From Clostridia bacterium (lineage in GTDB: Bacteria; Bacillota; Clostridia; Oscillospirales; Acutalibacteraceae): a stretch of 10,803 nt of DNA. Position 1 is the stretch's first letter, and every line of letters starts with the position of its first letter. This document shows, one piece after another, positions 1 through 6,756 of the stretch. Under the pieces are notes generated by a model that made no database searches, was not told where the DNA came from, and was given only the letters and a program-made list of their open reading frames with translations. Position numbers and translations under genes: made by a program. The stretch covers positions 1 through 10,803 of the forward strand of contig CAAGHT010000034.1 of NCBI GenBank assembly GCA_900769775.1. Reading direction: 5' to 3'.

Positions 1-943
1 CTGCCGCATATTCTATCTGGTCGAGGTCGAGTCCGTAAAGCTCTGCCGCCGCGGCAGCCGCCATAGCACAGGCAGTTCCGATTTCTGCCTGACAGCCACA
101 TTCAGCACCGCTGATAGAAGCATTTGTTTTGATAAGATTTCCTATAATTCCCGCCGCCGCCATAGCGTGGAGAATATCCTCCTCGGAGAAATTGCGCTTT
201 GGCTGTAAAAATTTTAAAACAGCAGGTAAAACACCGCAAGCGCCACAGGTAGGAGCCGTAACAATCTCTCCGCCTGAAGCATTCTGCTCGCTTACCGCAT
301 AAGCGTAGGCACAGATAAGGCGGTTTGTTTTGGTTTCCTCGCTCTCATCAATATGCTTCTGCCTGAAAAGATAGCGCGCCTTTCTCATTGTACCGATGCC
401 GCCGTGAAGAACGCCCTCAGAGTTAAGTCCCTCCTTGATTGCATTCTGCATAACTGCCCAACAGTCTCTGAGATAGTCCCAAATCTCTTCGCCTTCGCAC
501 TCCTCAACATACTGCCAGAGGCGAATGTCCTTTTCGCGGCAATAGGCAGAAATGTCGGTGAACTTTCTGAGAGGATAAACGCTTTCGTGCTCTGTTGCCG
601 TTTCACCCTCGGCGATAATCTCTCCACCACCAATGCTGTAAAAACGCTTTGTAACGGTACGGTCAGAGTAGTGTGCGATAAAATCAACCGTATTGGGATG
701 ACGCTCACACTCGGTCTCGATATCAAAAATTATCTTGTGAATGTGACCCTCAAAGGTCTCTTCTAAAACCTTGTCGGTCATATGACCTTTGCCCGTTTTG
801 GCAAGCGAGCCGTAAAGTATAATATCATAGCTTTCGGCATCAGAAAATTCAGAAAGGAAGCGCTTTGCCGCCGCGGCGGGACCCATAGTATGAGAAGAGG
901 AGGGGCCTCTGCCGATTCTGAACAAATATCTCAGAGATTGCAT
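1..943 (-). CDS. sdaA: L-serine dehydratase (L-serine ammonia-lyase), iron-sulfur dependent, single chain; 3' end beyond the left edge
   Basis: The enzyme deaminates L-serine to pyruvate and ammonia in the cytoplasm using an oxygen-sensitive [4Fe-4S] cluster. I translated the minus strand from ATG at 943; 314 residues are present and the frame stays open to position 1. The N-terminal beta-type domain opens with the family signature GRGPSSSHTMGP (residues 11-22), followed by YGSLAKTGKGH (44-54) and SIGGGE (103-108). The alpha-type domain begins around residue 165 and contains ASGGEIVTAPTCGACGV (222-238) and ISGAECGCQAEIGTAC (277-292), which supply the cysteines expected to bind the cluster. 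Having both domains in one chain marks the single-chain form, usually about 400 residues, so roughly the last 90 are missing. The start is supported by GGAG at 951-954, seven bases upstream. The preceding fumarase-type gene ends 13 bases upstream, so the two are probably co-transcribed. Family assignment is firm; exact cluster ligands are inferred from the family. Confidence 0.93.
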   Translation of the reverse strand, partial: MQSLRYLFRIGRGPSSSHTMGPAAAAKRFLSEFSDAESYDIILYGSLAKTGKGHMTDKVLEETFEGHIHKIIFDIETECERHPNTVDFIAHYSDRTVTKRFYSIGGGEIIAEGETATEHESVYPLRKFTDISAYCREKDIRLWQYVEECEGEEIWDYLRDCWAVMQNAIKEGLNSEGVLHGGIGTMRKARYLFRQKHIDESEETKTNRLICAYAYAVSEQNASGGEIVTAPTCGACGVLPAVLKFLQPKRNFSEEDILHAMAAAGIIGNLIKTNASISGAECGCQAEIGTACAMAAAAAAELYGLDLDQIEYAA

Positions 944-956
944 AATATCACTCCGT

Positions 957-1490
957 TTATCGTGATTTAAATAGATTTCCGCCCGATGCATCAATAGCAC
1001 AAATTAGGGGGAAGTCATGGAAGGTAAGCTTTTTTACCGACTCAGGTCCGAGCTCGGGAAAGGCGATAACCTCACACTCGGTAATAGAGGCGGCAGCAAG
1101 CGCGCCTGCACCACCAATGGCACAGAGATAAACTGCGCCGTTTCGCTCGATTGCACGGCAGACCTCGTCATTGCGGTCACCCTTGCCTATTACACATTTA
1201 ACTCCAAGGTCAAAAAGCCTGGGAGAATAGACATCCATTCTTGAGGAGGTGGTGGGTCCGCAGCTTCCGATTGCAAGATGCTTGGGAGTGGGGGTTGGCC
1301 CTGCATAATAAATGGTGGCACCAAAAAGAGGAAAGGGAAGAGGACTTCCCTCATCGAGAAGCTCGAAAATTCGCTTGTGAGCGGCATCTCGCGCAGTATA
1401 CACAGTCCCCGAAAGTATGACACGGTCGCCGGCTTTAAGTGCACTGGCAACCGTGGAAAGTTCATTTGTATTAAGCTTTATTTCTTTCAT
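957..1490 (-). CDS. Fumarate hydratase class I / L(+)-tartrate dehydratase type, beta subunit (C-terminal domain protein)
   Basis: This is the beta subunit of an iron-sulfur hydro-lyase of the class I fumarase/tartrate dehydratase family. In two-subunit forms the alpha subunit carries the cluster and beta completes the active site. The 177-residue protein shows the beta-domain landmarks in order: KAGDRVILSGTVYTARDAAH (19-38), YYAGPTP (61-67), the signature GPTTSSRMD (79-87), IGKG (101-104), AIGGAGALAAASI (124-136) and the HDFP segment (158-161). I chose ATG at 1490 because it begins with the usual MKEIKLNT. The in-frame ATG at 1508 has no ribosome binding site and overlaps the upstream gene. 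The chosen start lies one base after that gene's TGA (TGA-T-ATG), with no strong binding site of its own, so translation is probably coupled. No alpha subunit lies in the window. Sequence alone does not separate fumarate from tartrate as substrate. Confidence 0.9.
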   Translation of the reverse strand: MKEIKLNTNELSTVASALKAGDRVILSGTVYTARDAAHKRIFELLDEGSPLPFPLFGATIYYAGPTPTPKHLAIGSCGPTTSSRMDVYSPRLFDLGVKCVIGKGDRNDEVCRAIERNGAVYLCAIGGAGALAAASITECEVIAFPELGPESVKKLTFHDFPLICAIDASGGNLFKSR

Positions 1491-1491
1491 A

Positions 1492-2058
1492 TCAACCGAG
1501 CTTTTCATAAATATCGGAAAATTCTTCGCTTATTCTGACGCGCTCTGCGTTTTTCTCGCTGATAATTTCCTTTGCTTCGCTGAGAGAGGTCTCAATAAAG
1601 TTGAGCTCCTTAACATATTTTTCGGAAGCCGAAACAATCTGTTTTGTAATTTCGTGGAGCGAGCCCTCGGTCTTTTCAATATTTGCAAGGCGGATATTTG
1701 CCTGTTCGGTAATTATCTCGGCATTTTCCTCTGCGCGGTCAACGATACTCTTTGCACTTGACTTCGAAACGAGATAAAGCTTGCCGATTTTACGGCTGAG
1801 AGACTCTATCTCATCCTCGCGTGCCTTGTATTCATCGAGCTGAGCTCTGAGCTCAAGGTTGTCCTTTGAAAGGTCGGCATTTTCCTTATTGGCTGTGTTT
1901 AAATCAGCCTTAACCGAAGCAAGCTCTTCTTCTAATGCTTTAATCTTGTCCTTAAGGGAAGCAGAGTGAATTTTCATCTCGGCATCCTTCTTGTGGATAT
2001 ATTCCAAAACATCGTTACGGTTAAAGCCAAAAACCGCTGATCTGAATTCAACTGCCAT
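1492..2058 (-). CDS. DivIVA-like coiled-coil protein
   Basis: A 188-residue, highly charged protein. The N-terminal ~25 residues (FRSAVFGFNRNDVLEYIHKK) resemble the short DivIVA/GpsB-type domain, in which an aromatic-Gly-Phe/Tyr segment followed by a V-x-x-Y/F-I helix mediates membrane or partner contact. Most of the rest (about 25-100 and 105-185) is rich in E, K, L, A and S with heptad-like spacing, indicating long coiled coils. No signal peptide, membrane segment or catalytic motif is visible. DivIVA-family proteins mark poles or division septa and recruit cell-wall or division factors; that role here is inference. Start ATG 2058 has a strong site, AGGGGG (plus-strand CCCCCT at 2065-2070), six bases upstream. 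It is the first gene of the minus-strand cluster, read from the promoter at 2092-2120. Why it heads an operon of metabolic enzymes is unclear. A generic coiled-coil protein unrelated to DivIVA is the main alternative. Confidence 0.7.
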   Translation of the reverse strand: MAVEFRSAVFGFNRNDVLEYIHKKDAEMKIHSASLKDKIKALEEELASVKADLNTANKENADLSKDNLELRAQLDEYKAREDEIESLSRKIGKLYLVSKSSAKSIVDRAEENAEIITEQANIRLANIEKTEGSLHEITKQIVSASEKYVKELNFIETSLSEAKEIISEKNAERVRISEEFSDIYEKLG

Positions 2059-2091
2059 AATTTACCCCCTAAAATCTTTGATAGTTCATAT

Positions 2092-2120
2092 ATTGTAGCA
2101 GAAAATGTGAGAAATTACAA
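2092..2120 (-). promoter_or_regulatory. Sigma-A-type promoter of the minus-strand cluster
   Basis: Read on the minus strand, a -35 box TTGTAA (plus-strand 2115-2120) is followed by a 17-base spacer and a -10 box TACAAT (plus-strand 2092-2097). The -10 matches five of six consensus positions and the spacing is optimal. Transcription should start near 2085, leaving a leader of about 27 bases before the DivIVA-like gene. Assigned from sequence match only. Confidence 0.65.
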
Positions 2121-2169
2121 CAAAAATATTATTTTGACTCAAAAGAAATGAGTTTTATGCATATTATGC

Positions 2170-2198
2170 TTGAAAAATGCATAGAAATAATATATTAT
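2170..2198 (+). promoter_or_regulatory. Sigma-A-type promoter of the nusB operon
   Basis: TTGAAA (2170-2175), a 17-base spacer and TATTAT (2193-2198) each match five of six consensus positions. The expected start near 2205 leaves about 30 bases of leader before nusB. Further TATA-like words (TATACT at 2198-2203, TATAAT at 2207-2212) lie nearby, so the exact start site is uncertain. The -35 box is bracketed by two ATGCAT palindromes (2157-2162 and 2177-2182). The region is very AT-rich, which raises the chance of accidental matches, but the divergent gene pair requires a promoter here. Confidence 0.65.
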
Positions 2199-2224
2199 AT
2201 ACTATGTATAATTATATTCTTCGC

Positions 2225-2230
2225 GAGGTG
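2225..2230 (+). promoter_or_regulatory. Ribosome binding site that sets the nusB start
   Basis: GAGGTG lies just upstream of ATG 2235. The frame remains open upstream to an ATG at 2148, but that extension would begin upstream of the promoter and encode a hydrophobic stretch foreign to NusB, so 2235 is the start. Confidence 0.75.
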
Positions 2231-2234
2231 TCTT

Positions 2235-2630
2235 ATGACAAGAAAAGAAGCAAGAGAACAGGCATTTATACTGCTTTTTCAAAACACTTTTAAGAATGAG
2301 AGCTTTGAAGAGCTTTATGAGGTAGAGGTTGAAAACGGCGCATACCGTGAGGATGAATATTGCGAGGCTTGTGTAAAGCTGGCTATCGAGAAGTGCGATG
2401 AGATTTCGGCTATTATCGAAAGCTATGCAAAGGGATGGAAACTTGAGAGAATTTCAAAGGTTGCCGTTTCTGCACTGAGACTTGCAATCTGTGAAATCAA
2501 GTACTTTGATGATATTCCGAGTGCCGTTTCGGTTAATGAGGCGGTTGAGCTCACTAAAAAATATGCAACCGAGGATGACGCTTCCTTTGTAAACGGAATT
2601 CTCGGCTCGGTAATCAGGGCGGCTGAATAA
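2235..2630 (+). CDS. nusB: Transcription antitermination protein NusB
   Basis: NusB is a small all-helical RNA-binding protein. With NusE (ribosomal protein S10) it binds the boxA element of rRNA leaders and takes part in processive antitermination of rRNA operons. The protein is 131 residues, the usual Bacillota length. It begins with TRKEAREQAFILLFQ (2-16), the classic helix 1 (R-x-x-A-x-x-x-L-F-Q). The C-terminal half carries DDIPSAVSVNEAVELTKKY and the ending FVNGILG, both typical of the family. It is the promoter-proximal gene of the long plus-strand operon, and its TAA shares one base with the xseA ATG. In Bacillus subtilis nusB also precedes the exonuclease VII genes, but with folD between; folD is absent here. 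Confidence 0.96.
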   Translation: MTRKEAREQAFILLFQNTFKNESFEELYEVEVENGAYREDEYCEACVKLAIEKCDEISAIIESYAKGWKLERISKVAVSALRLAICEIKYFDDIPSAVSVNEAVELTKKYATEDDASFVNGILGSVIRAAE

Positions 2631-3832
2631 TGTCAAGCTCGGTAATTACCGTAAGTCAGCTTAATTTTTATCTGCGCTCGCTGATTGAGAGCGACAGCCG
2701 ATTGGCATATGTCAGAGTCAGTGGCGAAATATCAAATTTCAAGGCGCATTATTCGAGCGGTCATCTTTATTTCTCTTTAAAGGATGCAGGCGGTGCAGTC
2801 CGCTGTGTAATGTTCAAATCAAGCGCTATCAGGCTTAAAGCGCCTCTTAAAGACGGAATGAAGGTTGTCTGTGTCGGTAGAGTATCGGTTTACGAGCGTG
2901 ACGGAACATATCAGATTTATGCCGAGGATGTAATTCCCGACGGAGAGGGCGACCTTATGCTTGCCCTTGAGGAGATTAAGAAGAAGCTTGAGGCAGAGGG
3001 TCTTTTTGATGTTTCGAGAAAGAAGCGTCTGCCTGCTTTTCCAAAGACCATTGCCGTGATTACCAGTGATACGGGTGCCGCAGTACGCGATATTTTCAAT
3101 GTACTGTCCCGCCGTTGGCCACTTTCAAAGGTTGTGCTTGTTCCAGCCCTCGTTCAGGGTGCTGAGGCACCAAAAAGCCTTATTTCGGCACTTGATACGG
3201 TTGAAAGTAAAACCGAAGCCGATGTTATCATAATCGGCAGAGGAGGCGGCTCTATGGAGGACCTTTGGTGCTTTAATGATGAAGCCCTTGCCCGAAGAAT
3301 TGCCGCTATCGGCATACCCGTTATTTCGGCGGTCGGCCACGAAACCGACTTTACAATCTGCGACTTTGTTTCGGATATGAGAGCACCGACTCCCTCTGCG
3401 GCGGCAGAGCTTGCCGTTCCCGATATTGAGGAAATTACGGCATCGGTCAGAGGCTATCGGCATCTTTTGAAAATGAGGACGAGCAGTCTGCTCTCCTTAT
3501 ACGAGGCAAAGCTCGGAAAGCTACTCGGATCGGCAGAGTTTAAAGACCCCGAGAGCTTTATTATTGAAAGTCGCAAAAACAAAGTCGATAAAGCGGAGCA
3601 AAGATTTAAGAATGCTTTTGTTAAGACCCTTTCAGAAAAGGAAAAGAGCTTTATAACTGCGGCAACTAAAATAGATTCACTTAGTCCCCTTAAAACAATG
3701 GCGAGAGGCTATCTTGCCGCAAGCAAGGATGGCTCTTCTGTCAAAAGTAAGACCGAGCTTTCGGTTGGGGACAGACTAACTCTCCGCCTGATAGATGGCA
3801 GAGCAGAATGTGAAGTAAAAGAGGTAGAATAA
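2630..3832 (+). CDS. xseA: Exodeoxyribonuclease VII large subunit
   Basis: Catalytic subunit of exonuclease VII, which degrades single-stranded DNA in both directions to acid-insoluble oligonucleotides and acts with several XseB copies in DNA repair. The protein has 400 residues, normal for Clostridia. The N-terminal OB-fold (about 5-105) includes VRVSGEISNFKAHYSSGHLYF (28-48), the nucleic-acid-binding part. The catalytic domain (about 125-345) contains ITSDTGAAVRDI (144-155), RGGGSMEDLWCFND (204-217) and the signature SAVGHETDFTICDFVSDMRA (233-252), followed by PTPSAAAEL. A charged helical stretch around 285-350 should bind the small subunit. The start ATG overlaps the nusB TAA by one base and the stop overlaps the xseB ATG in the same way, so translation is likely coupled on both sides. 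Confidence 0.97.
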   Translation: MSSSVITVSQLNFYLRSLIESDSRLAYVRVSGEISNFKAHYSSGHLYFSLKDAGGAVRCVMFKSSAIRLKAPLKDGMKVVCVGRVSVYERDGTYQIYAEDVIPDGEGDLMLALEEIKKKLEAEGLFDVSRKKRLPAFPKTIAVITSDTGAAVRDIFNVLSRRWPLSKVVLVPALVQGAEAPKSLISALDTVESKTEADVIIIGRGGGSMEDLWCFNDEALARRIAAIGIPVISAVGHETDFTICDFVSDMRAPTPSAAAELAVPDIEEITASVRGYRHLLKMRTSSLLSLYEAKLGKLLGSAEFKDPESFIIESRKNKVDKAEQRFKNAFVKTLSEKEKSFITAATKIDSLSPLKTMARGYLAASKDGSSVKSKTELSVGDRLTLRLIDGRAECEVKEVE

Positions 3833-4026
3833 TGGAAAACAAAATAAGCTTTGAAGAAGCCTATAAAAAGCTTGAAGAAATAGCGGCTAAGCTTGAATCT
3901 TCCGAAATAACCCTTGAGGAGTCTATCGCTCTTTTTGAAGAGGGGATGCGCCTTTCAACCTATTGCGATGAGATTTTAAAAGCCGCTCGACAAAAAATAG
4001 AAACCCTTGAAAAGGATAATGGTTAA
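3832..4026 (+). CDS. xseB: Exodeoxyribonuclease VII small subunit
   Basis: Small helical subunit of exonuclease VII; several copies assemble on each XseA. The 64-residue protein shows the family pattern ISFEEAYKKLEEIAAKLES (5-23) and TLEESIALFEEGMRLS (27-42), then the conserved C-terminal segment around CDEIL and the ending KIETL. It lacks a long tail and is a little shorter than the E. coli protein (about 80 residues). The ATG overlaps the xseA stop by one base (TAATG), which fits coupled translation for a complex that needs an excess of small subunit. The ispA start follows three bases after the stop. Confidence 0.95.
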   Translation: MENKISFEEAYKKLEEIAAKLESSEITLEESIALFEEGMRLSTYCDEILKAARQKIETLEKDNG

Positions 4027-4029
4027 ATT

Positions 4030-4911
4030 ATGATTAAAAATAAAATAGTTACCTTTGCCGAAGAATTCGAAGGATGGGTAGATGAGCTTTTTTTGGGCGA
4101 AAAGTGTGAATATCAGCTTCTTTCAGATGCTATGAAATACAGCATTGCAGACGGCGGTAAAAGACTAAGACCTTTTCTTATAAAGGCCTTTTATGAGGCC
4201 ACCGGCGGAAAGGACAAAGCTTATAAAGATTTTGCCCTCGCAATTGAGTGCATACATTCCTATTCGCTCGTTCACGACGACCTTCCCTGTATGGATAACG
4301 ACGATATGAGAAGGGGAAAGCCCTCTTGCCACAAAAAATTCGGCGAGGAATATGCCCTGCTTGCAGGTGACGGGCTTTTAACTCTTGCTTTCTCGGTTGC
4401 CGCAAAAACAGAGAACATACCCGCTGAGCGTATAGTAAAAGCAATCGCCTTGCTTGCTGATTTAGCAGGCGTCGACGGAATGGTCGGCGGTCAGACAGTC
4501 GACCTTTTGTGGGAAGAAAAGAGTGGTGTCACAACCGATATACTTACCCTTATCTGCTCCCTTAAAACGGGCGCGCTTATTAAAGCGGCTTGCCTTATAG
4601 GTGCAACCCTTGCAGGAGCAGAGGAAGAAAAGCTCAGAGCGGCAGAAGAATATGCAGAAAAGCTCGGCCTCGCTTTTCAGATAGTCGATGATATTCTCGA
4701 TGTAGTAGGCGATGAGCAGAAGCTCGGCAAGCCGATCGGCAGCGATGCTGAGAATGAAAAGTCAACCTTCGTATCCCTGCTTGGAATTGAAAAATGCAAG
4801 GAGCTTGTAGAAACCCTTACCGAGGATGCAAAAGCTGCTCTCAGTGTATACAAAGAGAGCGGTGCCGACCTTGTGGCGCTTGCAGATTATCTTTGCAACA
4901 GAGATTATTAA
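4030..4911 (+). CDS. ispA: Polyprenyl synthetase, farnesyl diphosphate synthase type
   Basis: Condenses isopentenyl diphosphate with allylic diphosphates, making geranyl and then farnesyl diphosphate for undecaprenyl carrier lipid and quinone or other prenyl products. The protein has 293 residues. Visible motifs are GGKRLRP (42-48, isopentenyl diphosphate binding), the first aspartate-rich motif DDLPCMDNDD (83-92) with the two-residue insertion of bacterial type II enzymes, RRGKP (94-98), GGQTVDL (153-159), KTGAL (179-183) and the second aspartate-rich motif FQIVDDILD (216-224). Tyr78, five residues before the first motif, is the position that limits chain length at C15 in bacterial farnesyl synthases, which favours farnesyl over longer products. 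It lies directly before dxs, pairing early and later isoprenoid steps. AAGGAT at 4012-4017 is a distant, weak binding site, so coupling to xseB is likely. Confidence 0.95.
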   Translation: MIKNKIVTFAEEFEGWVDELFLGEKCEYQLLSDAMKYSIADGGKRLRPFLIKAFYEATGGKDKAYKDFALAIECIHSYSLVHDDLPCMDNDDMRRGKPSCHKKFGEEYALLAGDGLLTLAFSVAAKTENIPAERIVKAIALLADLAGVDGMVGGQTVDLLWEEKSGVTTDILTLICSLKTGALIKAACLIGATLAGAEEEKLRAAEEYAEKLGLAFQIVDDILDVVGDEQKLGKPIGSDAENEKSTFVSLLGIEKCKELVETLTEDAKAALSVYKESGADLVALADYLCNRDY

Positions 4912-4917
4912 ATATTT

Positions 4918-4923
4918 AGGAGA
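4918..4923 (+). promoter_or_regulatory. Strong ribosome binding site serving the TTG start of dxs
   Basis: AGGAGA is followed by six bases and TTG at 4930. The good match and spacing support TTG as the true start; the residues after it (SYSFLGQI) fit the normal Dxs N-terminus. Confidence 0.8.
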
Positions 4924-4929
4924 AGAATT

Positions 4930-6753
4930 TTGAGCTACTCATTTTTAGGACAGATAAACAGTCCTTGTGACCTCAAAAAACTGAATAACGAAGAAACAGA
5001 AAAGCTTTGCGAGGAAATTCGTGAGGAGCTTATATCTACTGTGTCTCAAAACGGTGGGCACCTTGCCTCAAACCTTGGTGTCGTTGAGCTTACTGTAGCA
5101 ATTCACAGAGTGTATGAGTCACCTCAGGATACCGTAATTTTCGATGTGGGTCATCAGTGTTATCCTCATAAGCTGCTGACCGGCCGCTTTGACCGATTTA
5201 ACACCATTCGCACAAAGGGCGGCCTTTCGGGCTTTATGCGCCCCGATGAGAGCGAGCACGACCCCTTTATAACGGGACATTCGAGCAACTCGCTTGCCGC
5301 CGCTTACGGAATTTATAAGGCGAAGAAGCAGAGTGGTGAGGACACCCACGCGTTAGCCGTAATAGGAGACGGCGCAATGACAGGCGGTCTTGCCTTTGAA
5401 GCACTTAATAATATCGGTGGCACCGATGATAATTTTACGGTAGTTCTTAATGACAATAAAATGTCTATTTCGCACAATGTCGGCTCCTTGTCACGCTATT
5501 TCGGCAAGGTAAGAACAAAGCCGGGCTACTATGTATTTAAGGCATTTACAAAAAAAGCGCTTTCTAAAATTCCCCTCATAGGAAAACCGCTTGCAAACCT
5601 TGCGGCTAAGCTTAAAAGAGCGTTTAAAAATGTTATTTACCGAGACAGCCTTTTTGAGGGACTCGGCTTTAACTATCTCGGACCTATTGACGGACACGAC
5701 CTTGATGAGCTTGAAAATATACTCAAAATCGCAAGAAACATGAACGAACCCTGTCTTGTCCATGTGCTGACGGTTAAGGGTAAGGGCTTTACAAAGGCGG
5801 AGGATGAGCCAACCGATTATCACGGTGTTTCGGCTTTTAATATTGATGACGGTGTCAGAAAGGGTAAGCAGGACTTTTCCCATATTTGCGGAGAAGCACT
5901 TCTTTCTCTTGCAAAGGATGACAAAAGGATTTGCGCCGTAACTGCCGCTATGTGTCAGGGAACGGGACTTGAAGCCTTCGCAGAAGAATATCCCGACAGA
6001 TTTTTCGATGTCGGAATTGCAGAGGAATATGCTGTAACCTTTGCTTCGGGACTGGCAAAGGGCGGAATGAAGCCGTATTTTGCCGTTTACAGTTCCTTTT
6101 TACAAAGAGCCTATGATGAGATTATTCACGATACGGCAATTGCAAAGCTGCCGGTCAGATTTTTAATCGACCGCGCAGGTATAGTAGGGGAGGACGGAGA
6201 AACTCATCAGGGAGTTTTCGATGTTTCCTTTATGACAAGCGTTCCGGGTATCAGCATTTATTCTCCCGCAAGCTATAAGGAGCTTTGCGGTTGCTTGGAA
6301 GCCACAAAAAACACAGAGGGACCCATCGCTATCCGTTACCCAAGAGGAAGCGAGGATATACCCTTTGATTACTATAAATCAGACTTTACAGTCTTTAAAA
6401 ATGACGGCGATATAGCAGTTGTTTCCTATGGAATCATTTCTTCAAATGTGTTAAAGGCTCAGAATGCACTTGCAAAGCTCGGCACAAGGGTTGATTTTAT
6501 TAAGCTCAATAAAATCTTCCCCATATCCGAAGAGCTTATAAGACTGCTTGGCGGATACCGCAAGGTTTATATTTTTGAAGAGAGTGTAATAAAGGGCAGT
6601 ATTGGCGAGCATATTGCAAGCAGACTGAATATCCCCACGAGAATGGTAGCTTTAAACGAGGGCTTTATCCCTTCTATGCCGAGAGCAGAGGCTTTAAAGG
6701 AAAATATGCTTGATACAAAATCAATAATCAGGATAATTGAGAGTGAGAATTAG
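4930..6753 (+). CDS. dxs: 1-deoxy-D-xylulose-5-phosphate synthase
   Basis: Thiamine-diphosphate enzyme that condenses pyruvate with glyceraldehyde 3-phosphate, the first and often flux-controlling step of the MEP isoprenoid pathway. The protein has 607 residues, near the usual 610-640. Domain I carries GHQCYPHKLLTGR (74-86), GGLSGFMRPDESEHDPF (97-113), GHSSNSLAAAYG (116-127) and the thiamine-diphosphate/magnesium motif GDG (146-148) to NDN (174-176). Then come GPIDGHD (251-257) and VKGKGF (282-287). Domain II has GIAEEYAVTFASGLA (362-376), whose Glu365 is the expected cofactor-activating glutamate, YSSFLQRAYDEIIHD (387-401) and DRAGIVGEDGETHQG (414-428). Domain III covers roughly 480-607. The common Gln-His after that glutamate is replaced by Glu-Tyr, a position that varies in the family. 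The start is TTG with a strong binding site, 18 bases after ispA. Confidence 0.97.
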   Translation: MSYSFLGQINSPCDLKKLNNEETEKLCEEIREELISTVSQNGGHLASNLGVVELTVAIHRVYESPQDTVIFDVGHQCYPHKLLTGRFDRFNTIRTKGGLSGFMRPDESEHDPFITGHSSNSLAAAYGIYKAKKQSGEDTHALAVIGDGAMTGGLAFEALNNIGGTDDNFTVVLNDNKMSISHNVGSLSRYFGKVRTKPGYYVFKAFTKKALSKIPLIGKPLANLAAKLKRAFKNVIYRDSLFEGLGFNYLGPIDGHDLDELENILKIARNMNEPCLVHVLTVKGKGFTKAEDEPTDYHGVSAFNIDDGVRKGKQDFSHICGEALLSLAKDDKRICAVTAAMCQGTGLEAFAEEYPDRFFDVGIAEEYAVTFASGLAKGGMKPYFAVYSSFLQRAYDEIIHDTAIAKLPVRFLIDRAGIVGEDGETHQGVFDVSFMTSVPGISIYSPASYKELCGCLEATKNTEGPIAIRYPRGSEDIPFDYYKSDFTVFKNDGDIAVVSYGIISSNVLKAQNALAKLGTRVDFIKLNKIFPISEELIRLLGGYRKVYIFEESVIKGSIGEHIASRLNIPTRMVALNEGFIPSMPRAEALKENMLDTKSIIRIIESEN

Positions 6754-6756
6754 AAA

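Noticed and set aside
353..766. 137-codon plus-strand frame opposite the serine dehydratase
   Set aside because: It lies wholly antisense to a clearly coding gene, shows no recognisable motif, and is a shadow frame.
1491..1508. Longer fumarase beta start at ATG 1508
   Set aside because: It lacks a binding site and overlaps the DivIVA-like gene, while MKEIKLNT at 1490 is the usual family N-terminus.
2038..2054. TGAATTCA-like palindrome as a possible ArgR operator
   Set aside because: The word lies inside the DivIVA-like coding region and is shorter than an 18-base ARG box; the two half sites lack the A/T spacer.
2134..2162. Alternative plus-strand promoter using TTGACT at 2134-2139
   Set aside because: The -35 is good, but at 16-17 bases downstream only TATGCA/ATGCAT is found, a poor -10 box; TTGAAA-17-TATTAT is better.
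2198..2210. Inverted repeat TATAC-TAT-GTATA at the expected nusB transcription start
   Set aside because: Arms of five A/T-rich bases are expected by chance in this region; too short to call an operator.
2148..2234. In-frame N-terminal extension of NusB from ATG 2148, with a hydrophobic stretch resembling a membrane segment or small leader peptide
   Set aside because: It overlaps the predicted promoter, has no ribosome binding site, and its Ile/Tyr/Phe content is explained by AT-rich promoter DNA. Normal NusB begins at 2235.
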